Positions 8,720 through 17,294 of a stretch of DNA of 36,163 nt are shown here, piece after piece. This stretch comes from Planctomycetota bacterium (GTDB lineage Bacteria; Planctomycetota; GCA-002687715), in assembly GCA_002687715.1 (NCBI GenBank), contig NZBC01000045.1, positions 1-36,163 on the forward strand, in the 5' to 3' direction. The position numbers were made by a program, and so were the translations under genes. Each line of letters starts with the position of its first letter. The stretch's first letter is position 1. The notes below the pieces were generated by a model. That model was not told the origin of the DNA. It did no database searches and was given only the letters and a program-made list of their open reading frames with translations.

Positions 8720-10891
8720 ATGGACCGTCCTGCCTTTCCCGATTCCATTCTCGACGCCCTGAATCCCGCCCAACGAGAAGCGGCGAGCATCATGGACGGT
8801 CCGCTGATGGTGCTGGCGGGGGCCGGAACCGGCAAGACCCGGACCATCACCCACCGCATCGCATGGATGATCGAGCAAGGGGTCCCGGCGTCGGCCATCC
8901 TTGCTGTGACCTTCACGAACAAGGCTGCCCGAGAGATGCGGGAGCGGGTCCGGCACTTGACCGGGCGCTACGACGTCCGTCTGAACACATTCCACTCGTT
9001 CTGTGTCATGTTCCTGCGGGAGGAATTCCCGGTCCTCGGGCGGGCGCCGGACTTCTCGATCTACGACGACGGCGACGCCCTGTCTCTCGTGAAGCGCGTG
9101 CTGGACGACGCGTCGCTCGACCTCGAGACCCACAAGGCGCAGACCGTCCTGAACAAGATCGGCCGTTGGAAGATGCGCGAGGTCCCGCCCCGGGAGGCGC
9201 AGGACACTTCAGACTCCCTCACGAAGGAAGTCGCCCGGATCTACGAGGCCTACGACCGGGCGCTGGTCGAAGCGAACGCGTGCGACTTCGACGACCTGCT
9301 GCTGCAGGCGCTGCGGATCCTCCGGGACCACGACGAGGTGCGGGCGCGCTGGAATCGCCGACTGACCCATGTCCTGGTGGACGAGTTCCAGGACACGAAC
9401 ACCGTCCAGTACGCGCTCGTCCAGCTCCTGACGGCCGACACCGGCAACCTCTGCGTCACGGGCGATCAGGACCAGTCGATCTACTCGTGGCGGGGAGCCG
9501 AGCCCGGCAACTTCGACCAGTTCCTGGAAGATCATCCCGAGGCTCCGATCGTGCGTCTGGAGCAGAACTACCGGTCGACCAAGCACATCCTCGGAGCGGC
9601 TGCGTCCGTCATCAGCTGCAACCGATATCGCATCCCGAAGACGTTGTGGACCGACATCGAGGACGCCGAACCCGTCCGCGTCGTCGGGTTCGTCGACGAC
9701 TACGACGAGGCCCGTGCGATTGCGAAGGCGATCCGCGACTTCGAGGCTGAGGGGATCCGTCCGGAGACGATCGCCGTCTTCTACCGCACGAACGCGCTGT
9801 CACTTCCAGTCGAACGCACACTGTTGCAAGAGGGCATCCCCTACATCGTGGTCGGCGGGCTGGAGTTCTTCGGCCGCCAGGAGGTGAAGGACCTTCTCGC
9901 GTACCTCCGGTTCCTCGCCAACCCGCGAGACGTGGTCTCGCTGGCTCGCATCCTGAACGTCCCCCCGCGCGGTATCGGCAAGAAGACGCGCGAACAGGTC
10001 GTGACCCTCGCGGCGACCCAGGGCCGACCCATCGGCGACCTCCTGCGCGATCCGGACGCCTTCACCGATTTCACCCCCCGCGCCCGGGCCGCGCTCACTG
10101 ACTTCGCAGAGAAGCTCGAACGCTTCGACTCCCGTCGGGAGTCGCCCGTTGGCGACCTGATCAACGAGATCCTCAACGTGACTGGCTACGCCGAGTATTG
10201 GCAAAAGAAGTCCTCGAAGTCCGGCTCCCTCGAGCCGTATCAGAACCTGGGCCAGTTCGTGACCCTGGCTCAGGAGTTCGATCGATTGCAGAAAGGACGG
10301 CTTCCGGAGTTCCTCACTCAGGTCGCGCTCCTGACGGATCACGATCGGACGGAGCGGCGCGACCACGCCGTCTCCTTGATGACGTTGCACACGAGCAAGG
10401 GACTGGAATTCGAAGCAGTGGTCCTGATCGGGGCGGAGCACGGGATGCTGCCGCACGCGATGTCGAGTGATTCCCTCGAGGGTTTCGAGGAGGAGCGGCG
10501 CCTGTTCCACGTCGGAATGACGCGGGCGAAGCGGCGGCTCGTGATCACGTGGGCGGGTGCGCGCACCCGCTTCGGGCGACGTTCGGCGGCGACGCCCTCA
10601 CCGTTCCTCGATGAGCTGGGCGACGTCGGAGTCGAGCACCACGGCGGTCCGACTGCGGAGGCGGTGGCCATCGGCGAACGGGTTGAGTGGGACGACGACG
10701 CGCACCCGTTGGCTCAAGCGCGAAAAGGCACCCCCGTCTGGCATCCGGACTGGGGATCAGGCGAGATCGTCGGCGTCCAAGGGCGCGGCCAGGGGCTCGA
10801 CCGCAAGGCGGTGGTCGAGTTCGAGGACGGCCGTCGCGTACTCGTGCTGCGCCATTCCAACCTCGAGCTCCGCGAGGACGACGTCTTCTAG
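8720..10891 (+). CDS. uvrD: ATP-dependent DNA helicase, UvrD/PcrA family
   Basis: A superfamily-1A 3'-5' helicase of 723 residues, the usual length for UvrD/PcrA, acting in excision repair, mismatch repair and removal of stalled complexes. All motifs are visible: Walker A AGAGTGKT (33-40), Ia TFTNKAAREM, II VDEFQDTN, III GDQDQSIYSWRGAEPGN, IV LEQNYRST, V LHTSKGLEFEAVVLIG and VI RRLFHVGMTRAKRRL. The C-terminus has the typical tail beginning VWHPDWGSGEIVG, which binds RNA polymerase in UvrD/PcrA proteins. ATG 8720 is preferred because it precedes the conserved LNPAQREA segment at the usual distance; an in-frame GTG at 8699 would add seven residues. It is divergent from the VTC gene and 43 bases upstream of the FHA activator gene. 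Confidence 0.97.
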   Translation: MDRPAFPDSILDALNPAQREAASIMDGPLMVLAGAGTGKTRTITHRIAWMIEQGVPASAILAVTFTNKAAREMRERVRHLTGRYDVRLNTFHSFCVMFLREEFPVLGRAPDFSIYDDGDALSLVKRVLDDASLDLETHKAQTVLNKIGRWKMREVPPREAQDTSDSLTKEVARIYEAYDRALVEANACDFDDLLLQALRILRDHDEVRARWNRRLTHVLVDEFQDTNTVQYALVQLLTADTGNLCVTGDQDQSIYSWRGAEPGNFDQFLEDHPEAPIVRLEQNYRSTKHILGAAASVISCNRYRIPKTLWTDIEDAEPVRVVGFVDDYDEARAIAKAIRDFEAEGIRPETIAVFYRTNALSLPVERTLLQEGIPYIVVGGLEFFGRQEVKDLLAYLRFLANPRDVVSLARILNVPPRGIGKKTREQVVTLAATQGRPIGDLLRDPDAFTDFTPRARAALTDFAEKLERFDSRRESPVGDLINEILNVTGYAEYWQKKSSKSGSLEPYQNLGQFVTLAQEFDRLQKGRLPEFLTQVALLTDHDRTERRDHAVSLMTLHTSKGLEFEAVVLIGAEHGMLPHAMSSDSLEGFEEERRLFHVGMTRAKRRLVITWAGARTRFGRRSAATPSPFLDELGDVGVEHHGGPTAEAVAIGERVEWDDDAHPLAQARKGTPVWHPDWGSGEIVGVQGRGQGLDRKAVVEFEDGRRVLVLRHSNLELREDDVF

Positions 10892-10934
10892 GTCTCGGCT
10901 CACGCCGGAGGCCTTTGTTAGAGTACGCGGCGCG

Positions 10935-13076
10935 ATGCTGACGCTGGTCGTGGAAAACGCGGGGCGACGGGAGACGTTCACGTTTCCTGGCCACTCCATC
11001 ACTGTCGGACGGGCGGAAGACTGTGACCTCCGGATCACGTCCCGCTTCGTCTCGCAACACCATTGCCGCATCGAGGCCCTCGAAGGCGCCGGCGTCAAGC
11101 TGATCGACCTCGACTCCCAGAACGGAACCTGCGTCGAAGGCGAGGACATCAGCCAGACCCGGCTGCGCCCGGGGCATCGCATCGAGATCGGTCCGATCCT
11201 GATCTGGTTCGGCCACGCTCCGACCGAGCACACCGCGTCCCTCGAGGGCGAGGTCGATGAGGTGACGGACCCCGTCGACGAGGACATCCAGATCTCGGCC
11301 CGGGTCGGGCAGGGGGTCGGCGCGCGACTGCGCGAAGCCATGACCGATCTCATGATCGAGTATCGGAAGGGCTTCGGCGATGAACGCGGCCTGACCGAGA
11401 TCGAGGAGGCGATCCTCGAGGTGTCGCGGCGCATCTTCCCGCGCACCGCGTTTCGGCAGTCGGTGGAGGCCGGGCGGCTCCTCGCGGTGACGCGGGAGAT
11501 GACTGCCCACACCGACCTGACCCGCGTTCTGAACATGATCATGGACGCTGCCGTCGAGATCACCGACGCCGAACGGGGTTTCCTCGTCCTGCGCGATGAT
11601 GGCGGCCAGTGGAAGGTGAAGACGGCGCGCAACTTCGACCAGGAGTCCGTACGCGGCGCGGAGCACAAGATCTCCCGCAGCATCGCCCAGCAGGTCGCCA
11701 AGACGGGCAAACCGGTCTGTACCGTGAATGCCCAGGAGGACCAGCGGCTGCAGGCGTTCGCCTCCGTGAGCGAGCTGAAGCTCCGAGCGATCCTGTGCGT
11801 CCCGCTGCTGCTCCGCGAGAACGTGGTCGGCACGTTGTATCTGGACAACCGGTTCAAGGACGGCGTGTTCGGCGAGCGCGAGCTCTCGCTCATGGAGAGC
11901 TTCGCCGACCATGCGGCGATCGCCCTCGAGAACGCGCGCCTCTATCAGAAGAACACCGAAACCGAGGCGGAGCTGGAGCGCCGGACCACCGAAGTCGAAG
12001 AGCTGGCCCGGGTCCTGGACGAGCGGATGAAGAAGGCCACCGAGGCGAACGCCGAGGACCTGAAGCCGCTGTCTCGCGACCACCTCGTCAACGACTACAG
12101 CAATATCATCGGCGAGAGTCCGACGATGATCGAGATGTTCCGCCTCCTCGACCGGGTCTCCAATTCCGATATCCCGGTGCTCGTGATCGGCGACAGCGGG
12201 ACCGGGAAGGAGCTGGTCGCCGAGGCCGTCCACCGCAACTCGAACCGTCGGTCGAAGCCGTTCGTCAGGGAGAACTGTGCGGCGATCCCTCAGTCGCTCA
12301 TGGAGAGCGAGTTCTTCGGCTACAGGAAGGGTGCCTTCACGGGCGCAAACACCGATCGCAAAGGCCTCTTCGAACAAGCCCACGGCGGCACGTTGTTCCT
12401 CGACGAGATCGGGGAGATGTCGGGGGAGATGCAGTCGAAGATGCTGCGCGTGCTGGAGAACGGCGAGATCCGTGCCGTCGGCGCGCGCGAGACGGTGCAG
12501 GTCGACGTCCGCCTCATCACGGCCACCAACCGCAACGTGCGGCAGATGGTCGAGGAGAAGACGTTCCGCGAGGATCTCTTCTATCGCCTGAACGTGATCA
12601 CCGTGGAGACGCCGCCGCTGCGCAACCGCATGGAGGACATCCCGCTACTGGCGGACTTCTTCCTCGCGCGGGCCGCCGAGGCCACGAAGACACCGCCCAA
12701 GACCATCGACCCGCTGGCAATGAGGTACCTCCTGTCGTTCCACTGGCCGGGGAACGTCCGGCAGCTACAGAACGAGATCCAGCGGGCGGTCGCGCTGTCC
12801 GGCCCGGTGATCTCCATGGACGACCTGGCCAGCGAAATCACCGCGAACCGTACGCTCGCCACCGATGCCCCGACGGGGAAAGGCGGGCTGAAGGACCTCG
12901 TGAAGCTCGCGACGCATCAGAAGGAGCGCGAGATCATCCTGCGCACCCTGAAGGAGTGCAACTGGCGTAAGTCAGAGACTTCCAAGAGGTTGCAGATCTC
13001 CCGCCCCACGCTCGACCAGAAGATCAGGCTCTTCGGCCTCGCCCCCTACATCGAGAAGGGCAAGCAGAAGAACTAG
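10935..13076 (+). CDS. FHA-GAF-sigma54 transcriptional activator
   Basis: A 713-residue bacterial enhancer-binding protein. Residues 1-95 form a canonical FHA domain (G25-R26, S40-x-x-H43, N63-G64-T65), which should read phosphothreonine. Residues about 175-335 form a GAF sensor domain and 336-375 a coiled-coil linker. Residues about 390-630 are the sigma-54 AAA+ domain with Walker A GDSGTGKE, an intact GAFTGA loop and Walker B LFLDEIGE. The C-terminus (about 660-705) is a Fis-type helix-turn-helix with CNWRKSETSKRLQISRPTL. An intact GAFTGA loop means it should contact sigma-54 and activate transcription. It heads a run of three FHA genes, and a sigma-54 promoter match lies just downstream (13224-13239). 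No Ser/Thr kinase is encoded in the window, so the phosphorylated partner is elsewhere. The start ATG is supported by FHA alignment. Confidence 0.95.
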   Translation: MLTLVVENAGRRETFTFPGHSITVGRAEDCDLRITSRFVSQHHCRIEALEGAGVKLIDLDSQNGTCVEGEDISQTRLRPGHRIEIGPILIWFGHAPTEHTASLEGEVDEVTDPVDEDIQISARVGQGVGARLREAMTDLMIEYRKGFGDERGLTEIEEAILEVSRRIFPRTAFRQSVEAGRLLAVTREMTAHTDLTRVLNMIMDAAVEITDAERGFLVLRDDGGQWKVKTARNFDQESVRGAEHKISRSIAQQVAKTGKPVCTVNAQEDQRLQAFASVSELKLRAILCVPLLLRENVVGTLYLDNRFKDGVFGERELSLMESFADHAAIALENARLYQKNTETEAELERRTTEVEELARVLDERMKKATEANAEDLKPLSRDHLVNDYSNIIGESPTMIEMFRLLDRVSNSDIPVLVIGDSGTGKELVAEAVHRNSNRRSKPFVRENCAAIPQSLMESEFFGYRKGAFTGANTDRKGLFEQAHGGTLFLDEIGEMSGEMQSKMLRVLENGEIRAVGARETVQVDVRLITATNRNVRQMVEEKTFREDLFYRLNVITVETPPLRNRMEDIPLLADFFLARAAEATKTPPKTIDPLAMRYLLSFHWPGNVRQLQNEIQRAVALSGPVISMDDLASEITANRTLATDAPTGKGGLKDLVKLATHQKEREIILRTLKECNWRKSETSKRLQISRPTLDQKIRLFGLAPYIEKGKQKN

Positions 13077-13210
13077 CCGGCGCAGCGGAGTGCCCTCAGC
13101 GGCGGTCCGGCGCTGTAAAAAGGCTCTTACAGGAGCCGCGCCCTCCCGTTCCCGGTCACCGCCGCAAGCCGTTCCCTGGTCGTGTCTTCCGTATCGGATA
13201 GGATCCAGGA

Positions 13211-13226
13211 CCCCCGCACTCGGGGG
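13211..13226 (+). repeat. Short GC hairpin in the intergenic region
   Basis: CCCCCG and CGGGGG separated by CACT form a 6-bp stem-loop about 135 bases after the activator stop codon. It overlaps the -24 part of the candidate sigma-54 promoter. It could be a weak terminator or chance in GC-rich DNA. Confidence 0.3.
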
Positions 13227-13239
13227 CATGGGGTTTGCT
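13224..13239 (+). promoter_or_regulatory. Candidate sigma-54 (-24/-12) promoter
   Basis: The bases GGGCATGGGGTTTGCT match the sigma-54 consensus TGGCACGNNNNTTGCW at all fixed positions except the first T and the C at position 6. The invariant GG (13225-13226) and GC (13237-13238) have the correct 12-base spacing. Transcription would start near 13250, giving a leader of about 44 bases before the TTG start at 13294. The site lies directly between the gene for a sigma-54 activator and the FHA-CAP gene. I found no comparable match in the other intergenic regions I checked. This is a motif match only. Confidence 0.5.
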
Positions 13240-13282
13240 GTTGGTCCTGGCCAGACCGATCCACCACGAGCCCTGCAAGCCC

Positions 13283-13286
13283 GGAG
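13283..13286 (+). promoter_or_regulatory. Ribosome binding site supporting the TTG start
   Basis: GGAG sits seven bases upstream of TTG 13294 and decides the start of the FHA-CAP gene: the FHA domain begins about ten residues later. The upstream in-frame ATG at 13228 has no properly spaced site and would lie upstream of the predicted transcription start. Confidence 0.5.
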
Positions 13287-13293
13287 CACAGAT

Positions 13294-15984
13294 TTGAAAG
13301 CCGAGACTCCCGTCACGCCCCGGCGGCTGATCATCGAGAAGAACGGAACCCGCGAGATCTATGAGATCCTCGAGGACAGTCTCGTCATCGGACGCGACGA
13401 CTCCGCTGATCTGACTCTGGATGACCGGAAGATCTCGCGCCACCATGTCGAGATCCGCCGGACCGGCTCCGTCCTGACCGTCCGGGACCTCGAAAGCAGC
13501 AACGGAACGACCGTCAACGGACGCGACGTGAGGCGCATCACCGAGCTTCACCGCGGCGACGTCGTGGGAGTTGGCGACCTGCGGATCTTCATCGACGCGG
13601 CAGGACAGGCCGCTCCGACCCCCGTCGTCGCAGCCCCCGCCCCGACCACCATGCCCCCCGCGCCCAGTGAAGACGCGCCGGCCATCGGTGCGCGCGGAGG
13701 TCGCCGTAGCCATCGTTCGTCCACGGCCATCCTCGCCGCCTCGGTCGCGGTCGTGCTGGCCGTCGGCTGGTTCATCGCGAAGGACCACCTCGGGTCCGCC
13801 AGCGGCGACACGAGCCCGGTGACGGATGGCAACCCTCCCGTCGAAGAGGTCGCAAACGGTCCGGACAGTCCCGGCACGAACACGAACGACTTGACCGACG
13901 TGCTGCCGGCGGCCAGTGATCCCGCCGACCTCACCCGCGACTTCGAGCTCGCCGTCCTCGACGAGCGATTCGAGAACGCCTGGAGCCTCCTGCATCGCCT
14001 CCACCAACACCGCAGCGGTCCGCTGAAGAACCAGCTCGACGCCGCGATGGCCGAGGCGCTCACGGAAACGGTGGCCGAAGCCAACCGGCTCAAATCGTCG
14101 CTCGGTACGACGGTGGCGTCGCGGTTCCTCAACATGCGGTTGAAGGACTTCCCGGACCAGAGCACGGCGCACACCGAGCTGACGGGTCTGCTGCTCGAGT
14201 TCGGCCCAAGGCCGAAGCGCAAGCCAGAGGTGGAGGTCGTCAACAACGACCCCTCGGGTCCCTCCGCGTCGAAGGTCTCGAGCCGCGATCCGGCCAAGAC
14301 GACCGAGGTGCGCAAGCCCAAGCCCCTCGCCACCGACGTCATGGACAAGGCCGAGAAGGCCCTCGACCTGGGTGACGCGGCGCTGCGCGACCGCAAGCTC
14401 GACGTCGCCGCCAGCCACTTCGACGAGGTCGTCTCGCTGCTGGAATCGTACGCAGGGCCGCACCGCTTTCGCCGGCGGGCTGAACGTCAGCTGCGCGTCG
14501 TCGGGGCCAAGGTCGCGTTCGTCGACGGACTCGTGGCCGCGGTCGGGATCGACCCGAGCGCGCTGGGCCGCATCCCGCACCTCCCCGGGCAATCCGGCGC
14601 GGTGCAGAAGATCGATCGCGACGCGATCGTCTTCGCGAGCCAGGGCAAGCCGGTCAAACTCGCCTGGCGCGTCGTGCCACTGCGAGCGATGGTCGCGATC
14701 TGCACGAAGGCCAGGCTCGACCCCAAGTTCATGGTCGACGCATCCCGCGTGCTCCGCGAGTACGGCGCCGGGGACGAGGCCGACAAGATCCTGATCCGCG
14801 CCGTCAAGCGCGACAAGGAGCAGAAGCCCCGCATCGACCAGGCCCTCGCCGATGCGCGCCACATGCCGCTTCCCGAGCAGGGGTTCACGCTGATCGACGA
14901 CAAGTGGTTCTCCCCGCGCGAGCTGGCGCGAAAGAGGCTCAACGACACGATCGACGCTGCGGTCGCTGCCATCGAGGACGACGATCCCGCGGCCCGCAAG
15001 GACGCCATCGAGGTCCTCATGGGTCTCGGCGACTCGGCACGATCGAGCCTGCACCGCGCGCTCCTCATGCGGAAAGCGATCCTCAAGGAGCGTCTCGGCA
15101 AGAGCAAGTCCGCCAAGGCGCTCGGCGAGTTGGGTGGTCAGCGAACGAAGCTCGACGAAGCGAGAGACTTCGCGCTCAAGCTCATCTTCGACACCGCCAA
15201 GTACCCGTATCCGTATCGCCCGCCCGCGGCGAGCCAGGAAGCGTACGCGCTCTACCGCGAGCACCAGCCCATCGTCGATGAGCGGGTCACCGCCGTCCGC
15301 AAGATCTGGGAAGATCCGCGAGAGATCAATCTCGCCGACCGCATTCACGACATCGTGAAGGAGATCAAGGAGGTCAACGACGCCATCCGGGACGCGGCAT
15401 TCGGCGAGCCCACGGAAGATCCGGCGCCGTGGCTCATGCACCTGCCCAACAAGGGCGTCAAGATCACGATCCGCAACATCGCGAACAGTGCGCAGGACCG
15501 TCAGCGCATCGACACGTCGGACATCGTGATGGCGAAGAACGCTCGCAGCCCCAGCGAGGCGCACCGCGGCGAGTCCGCCCAGTGCAGGATCACGAACGAC
15601 TATCGCATCATGATGGGTCGGTGGGCCGTCCGGCTCTACGATCCGCTGATTCGCGCGTCGCACGGCCACTGCAACGACATGAGCACGCGCGGCTTCTTCT
15701 CGCACACGTCCCCCGTTGAGGGCAAGCGAACGCCGAGCGACCGCATCCGGAAGGAAGGGATGAACCCCGTCGGCGCGAGCGAGAACATCGCGATCAACGG
15801 CGGCCCGCAAGGCGCGCACAACGCCTGGGTGCACTCCCCGGGCCACCATCGCAACATCCTCGGACGCGCCTGGCGCCTCATGGGTCCCGGCAACGTCGGA
15901 CGTTACTGGTGCCAGAACTTCTGCGTCTCGGACCGCAATGCAGACAAGCCGGCCGAGGACGAGAAGGACGACGAGGACAAATAG
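13294..15984 (+). CDS. Transmembrane FHA protein with C-terminal CAP (SCP-like) domain
   Basis: About 896 residues from the TTG start. Residues 10-100 are a canonical FHA domain (G33-R34, S48-x-x-H51, N70-G71-T72). A Pro/Ala-rich linker leads to one transmembrane helix at about 145-163. A long, charged, mostly helical region (about 200-740) follows. Residues about 760-885 form a CAP domain of the bacterial YkwD type: RGFFSHTSPVEGKRTP, ASENIAI and WVHSPGHHRNIL carry the conserved His and Glu positions. The predicted topology puts FHA in the cytoplasm and CAP in the periplasm, so the protein could link a phosphothreonine signal to the cell envelope. CAP domains elsewhere bind lipids or act in extracellular assemblies; the activity here is unknown. 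The next FHA gene follows after 30 bases, probably in the same transcript. The combination is unusual; each domain call is strong. Confidence 0.88.
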   Translation: MKAETPVTPRRLIIEKNGTREIYEILEDSLVIGRDDSADLTLDDRKISRHHVEIRRTGSVLTVRDLESSNGTTVNGRDVRRITELHRGDVVGVGDLRIFIDAAGQAAPTPVVAAPAPTTMPPAPSEDAPAIGARGGRRSHRSSTAILAASVAVVLAVGWFIAKDHLGSASGDTSPVTDGNPPVEEVANGPDSPGTNTNDLTDVLPAASDPADLTRDFELAVLDERFENAWSLLHRLHQHRSGPLKNQLDAAMAEALTETVAEANRLKSSLGTTVASRFLNMRLKDFPDQSTAHTELTGLLLEFGPRPKRKPEVEVVNNDPSGPSASKVSSRDPAKTTEVRKPKPLATDVMDKAEKALDLGDAALRDRKLDVAASHFDEVVSLLESYAGPHRFRRRAERQLRVVGAKVAFVDGLVAAVGIDPSALGRIPHLPGQSGAVQKIDRDAIVFASQGKPVKLAWRVVPLRAMVAICTKARLDPKFMVDASRVLREYGAGDEADKILIRAVKRDKEQKPRIDQALADARHMPLPEQGFTLIDDKWFSPRELARKRLNDTIDAAVAAIEDDDPAARKDAIEVLMGLGDSARSSLHRALLMRKAILKERLGKSKSAKALGELGGQRTKLDEARDFALKLIFDTAKYPYPYRPPAASQEAYALYREHQPIVDERVTAVRKIWEDPREINLADRIHDIVKEIKEVNDAIRDAAFGEPTEDPAPWLMHLPNKGVKITIRNIANSAQDRQRIDTSDIVMAKNARSPSEAHRGESAQCRITNDYRIMMGRWAVRLYDPLIRASHGHCNDMSTRGFFSHTSPVEGKRTPSDRIRKEGMNPVGASENIAINGGPQGAHNAWVHSPGHHRNILGRAWRLMGPGNVGRYWCQNFCVSDRNADKPAEDEKDDEDK

Positions 15985-16014
15985 TCCCTCGCGACTCAGG
16001 ATCAGCCACTCCTC

Positions 16015-17181
16015 ATGAACGGAAAGCTCATCGTCAGCGAGGCGGGGCGTGACCGCGTCCACGAACTCTGCGACGAGCGCACGGTGATCGGCACCGGCGT
16101 CGATGCCGACCTCCACCTCAAGCAGGCGGAAGTCGCATCCGCGCACTGTGAGATCAAGCGCACCTCATCCGGTTTCAAGATCGTCGACCTGGAAACGGCG
16201 TCCGGCACGACAATCAACGGCAACGTCGTCAATCAGCACGCACTCCAGAACGGCGACACCATCCAACTCGGCGCAGCCCGGCTGACGTACCTCGGAGACT
16301 CCGCGGCCACCAAGGCCAAGCCGAAGTCCGCGCCACCGTCGCCCCTGACCTTCCACCCCACCAACGAAGAAGGCGAACCCCGCCGCTTCTACCGGCACGA
16401 AGGTCAGTCCGGCCTCGGCGCGGGTCCGAAAGCGGCGCTCATCCTCGCCGCCCTCAGCATCCTTGCTCTGATACTCGTCTGGCTCGGGAAGAGCATCCCC
16501 AACGAGGAAGGCCGCAAGCAGCTCCAGGAAGCGCAGGCCCTCATCGCGAAGAAGAACGTCGGCTCAGTCCGAAAGGGCCTCCGCCTGCTCGAGACGCTGC
16601 CTCCCGGCACCATCCAGGAACGCACGCTGGAGGAAATGAAGGAGAAGGCGAAGGAGAAGATCTTCAACCTCGAGCGGGGCAAGACCAACATCGAGGCCGA
16701 GAACGAGTTCCGACGCATCCTCGAATACCACCTCTCTCACAAGAACGACACGGGCTACCTGCGCAGCCAGATCCCGCTCTTCAAGAAGCGCTACCCCGAC
16801 AGCCAGCGGATCGAGGAGCTCGAACGGCGCCTCAGCACCGCTGCCGGTGGTGGTGCCTCCAAGCAAGCCGCGTGGGACGCGGCCGAAGACGGGCTGCGCA
16901 CTTTCCTCGGCAAGGACGACTACAAGGGCGCCTTCGACGTCCTCAAGCGGATGGAGGCCGACGACGACTTCGTCCGCGGCCACGGCACCCGCATCGCCAC
17001 CTACCGCGGCACCCTCGAACGCCAGTTCGGGCGGCACTTCGCCAAGGAAAAGACCCGCGCCCTCGCCCTCCACCAGCAGGGCAAGGTCGAGCTCGCCAAG
17101 CGGATCTATCAAACCCTGGCGAGCGTGGGGTGCGAACCCTATTCGTCGCAAGCGAAGCTGCTGCTGACGAAACTCCAGTAG
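16015..17181 (+). CDS. Transmembrane protein with degenerate FHA domain and helical repeats
   Basis: A 388-residue protein starting at ATG 16015. Residues 1-98 have the FHA fold pattern, but the phosphothreonine-binding signature is altered: GR is GT (T27), S-x-x-H is A41-x-x-H44, and NGT is S63-G64-T65. A single membrane helix follows at about 140-158. The rest (160-388) is charged and helical and resembles TPR-like tandem helices (KDDYKGAFDVLKRMEADDDF; HQQGKVELAKRIYQTLA). The expected topology is a cytoplasmic FHA-like domain and a periplasmic helical domain, parallel to the preceding gene. Because three key residues are lost, it may not bind phosphothreonine and could instead act as a scaffold or binding partner of the adjacent FHA protein. 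It is the last gene of the apparent operon and is followed by repeat copy B. Confidence 0.85.
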   Translation: MNGKLIVSEAGRDRVHELCDERTVIGTGVDADLHLKQAEVASAHCEIKRTSSGFKIVDLETASGTTINGNVVNQHALQNGDTIQLGAARLTYLGDSAATKAKPKSAPPSPLTFHPTNEEGEPRRFYRHEGQSGLGAGPKAALILAALSILALILVWLGKSIPNEEGRKQLQEAQALIAKKNVGSVRKGLRLLETLPPGTIQERTLEEMKEKAKEKIFNLERGKTNIEAENEFRRILEYHLSHKNDTGYLRSQIPLFKKRYPDSQRIEELERRLSTAAGGGASKQAAWDAAEDGLRTFLGKDDYKGAFDVLKRMEADDDFVRGHGTRIATYRGTLERQFGRHFAKEKTRALALHQQGKVELAKRIYQTLASVGCEPYSSQAKLLLTKLQ

Positions 17182-17214
17182 GCGCTCGGTCGCGCTGGCC
17201 GGGAGCGTTGGTTG

Positions 17215-17278
17215 GCTTCCAGCTCTGTGGGTTCTCATGGAGGAACCCATGAAGAGAAACCACCGAGCCGGAAGCTGG
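17215..17278. repeat. Imperfect inverted repeat, copy B, between convergent genes
   Basis: The left arm (17215-17240, GCTTCC-GCTC-GTGG pattern) pairs with the right arm (17247-17275). An inner GGGTTC/GAACCC pair forms a small hairpin. The strand shares the GTGG-TT-CTCATGG-GGAACCC core with copies A and C. It lies between the convergent stops of the third FHA gene and lptG, where a bidirectional terminator would be useful. Confidence 0.65.
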
Positions 17279-17294
17279 AGAACGCGCCCGCTCG

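Noticed and set aside
10545..12383. A 612-codon minus-strand frame opposite the UvrD end and the FHA-sigma54 gene.
   Set aside because: It spans the boundary of two clear plus-strand genes and shows no domain pattern.
10935..13076. The sigma-54 activator as RtcR, the regulator of rtcBA.
   Set aside because: RtcR has an N-terminal CARF sensor; this protein has FHA and GAF domains and is about 8 kb away.
13156..16146. A 996-codon open frame on the minus strand opposite the FHA-CAP gene.
   Set aside because: It is fully antisense to a gene with strong FHA, TM and CAP matches, and its translation is low-complexity Arg/Asp/Val-rich. Such frames arise from high-GC codon bias.
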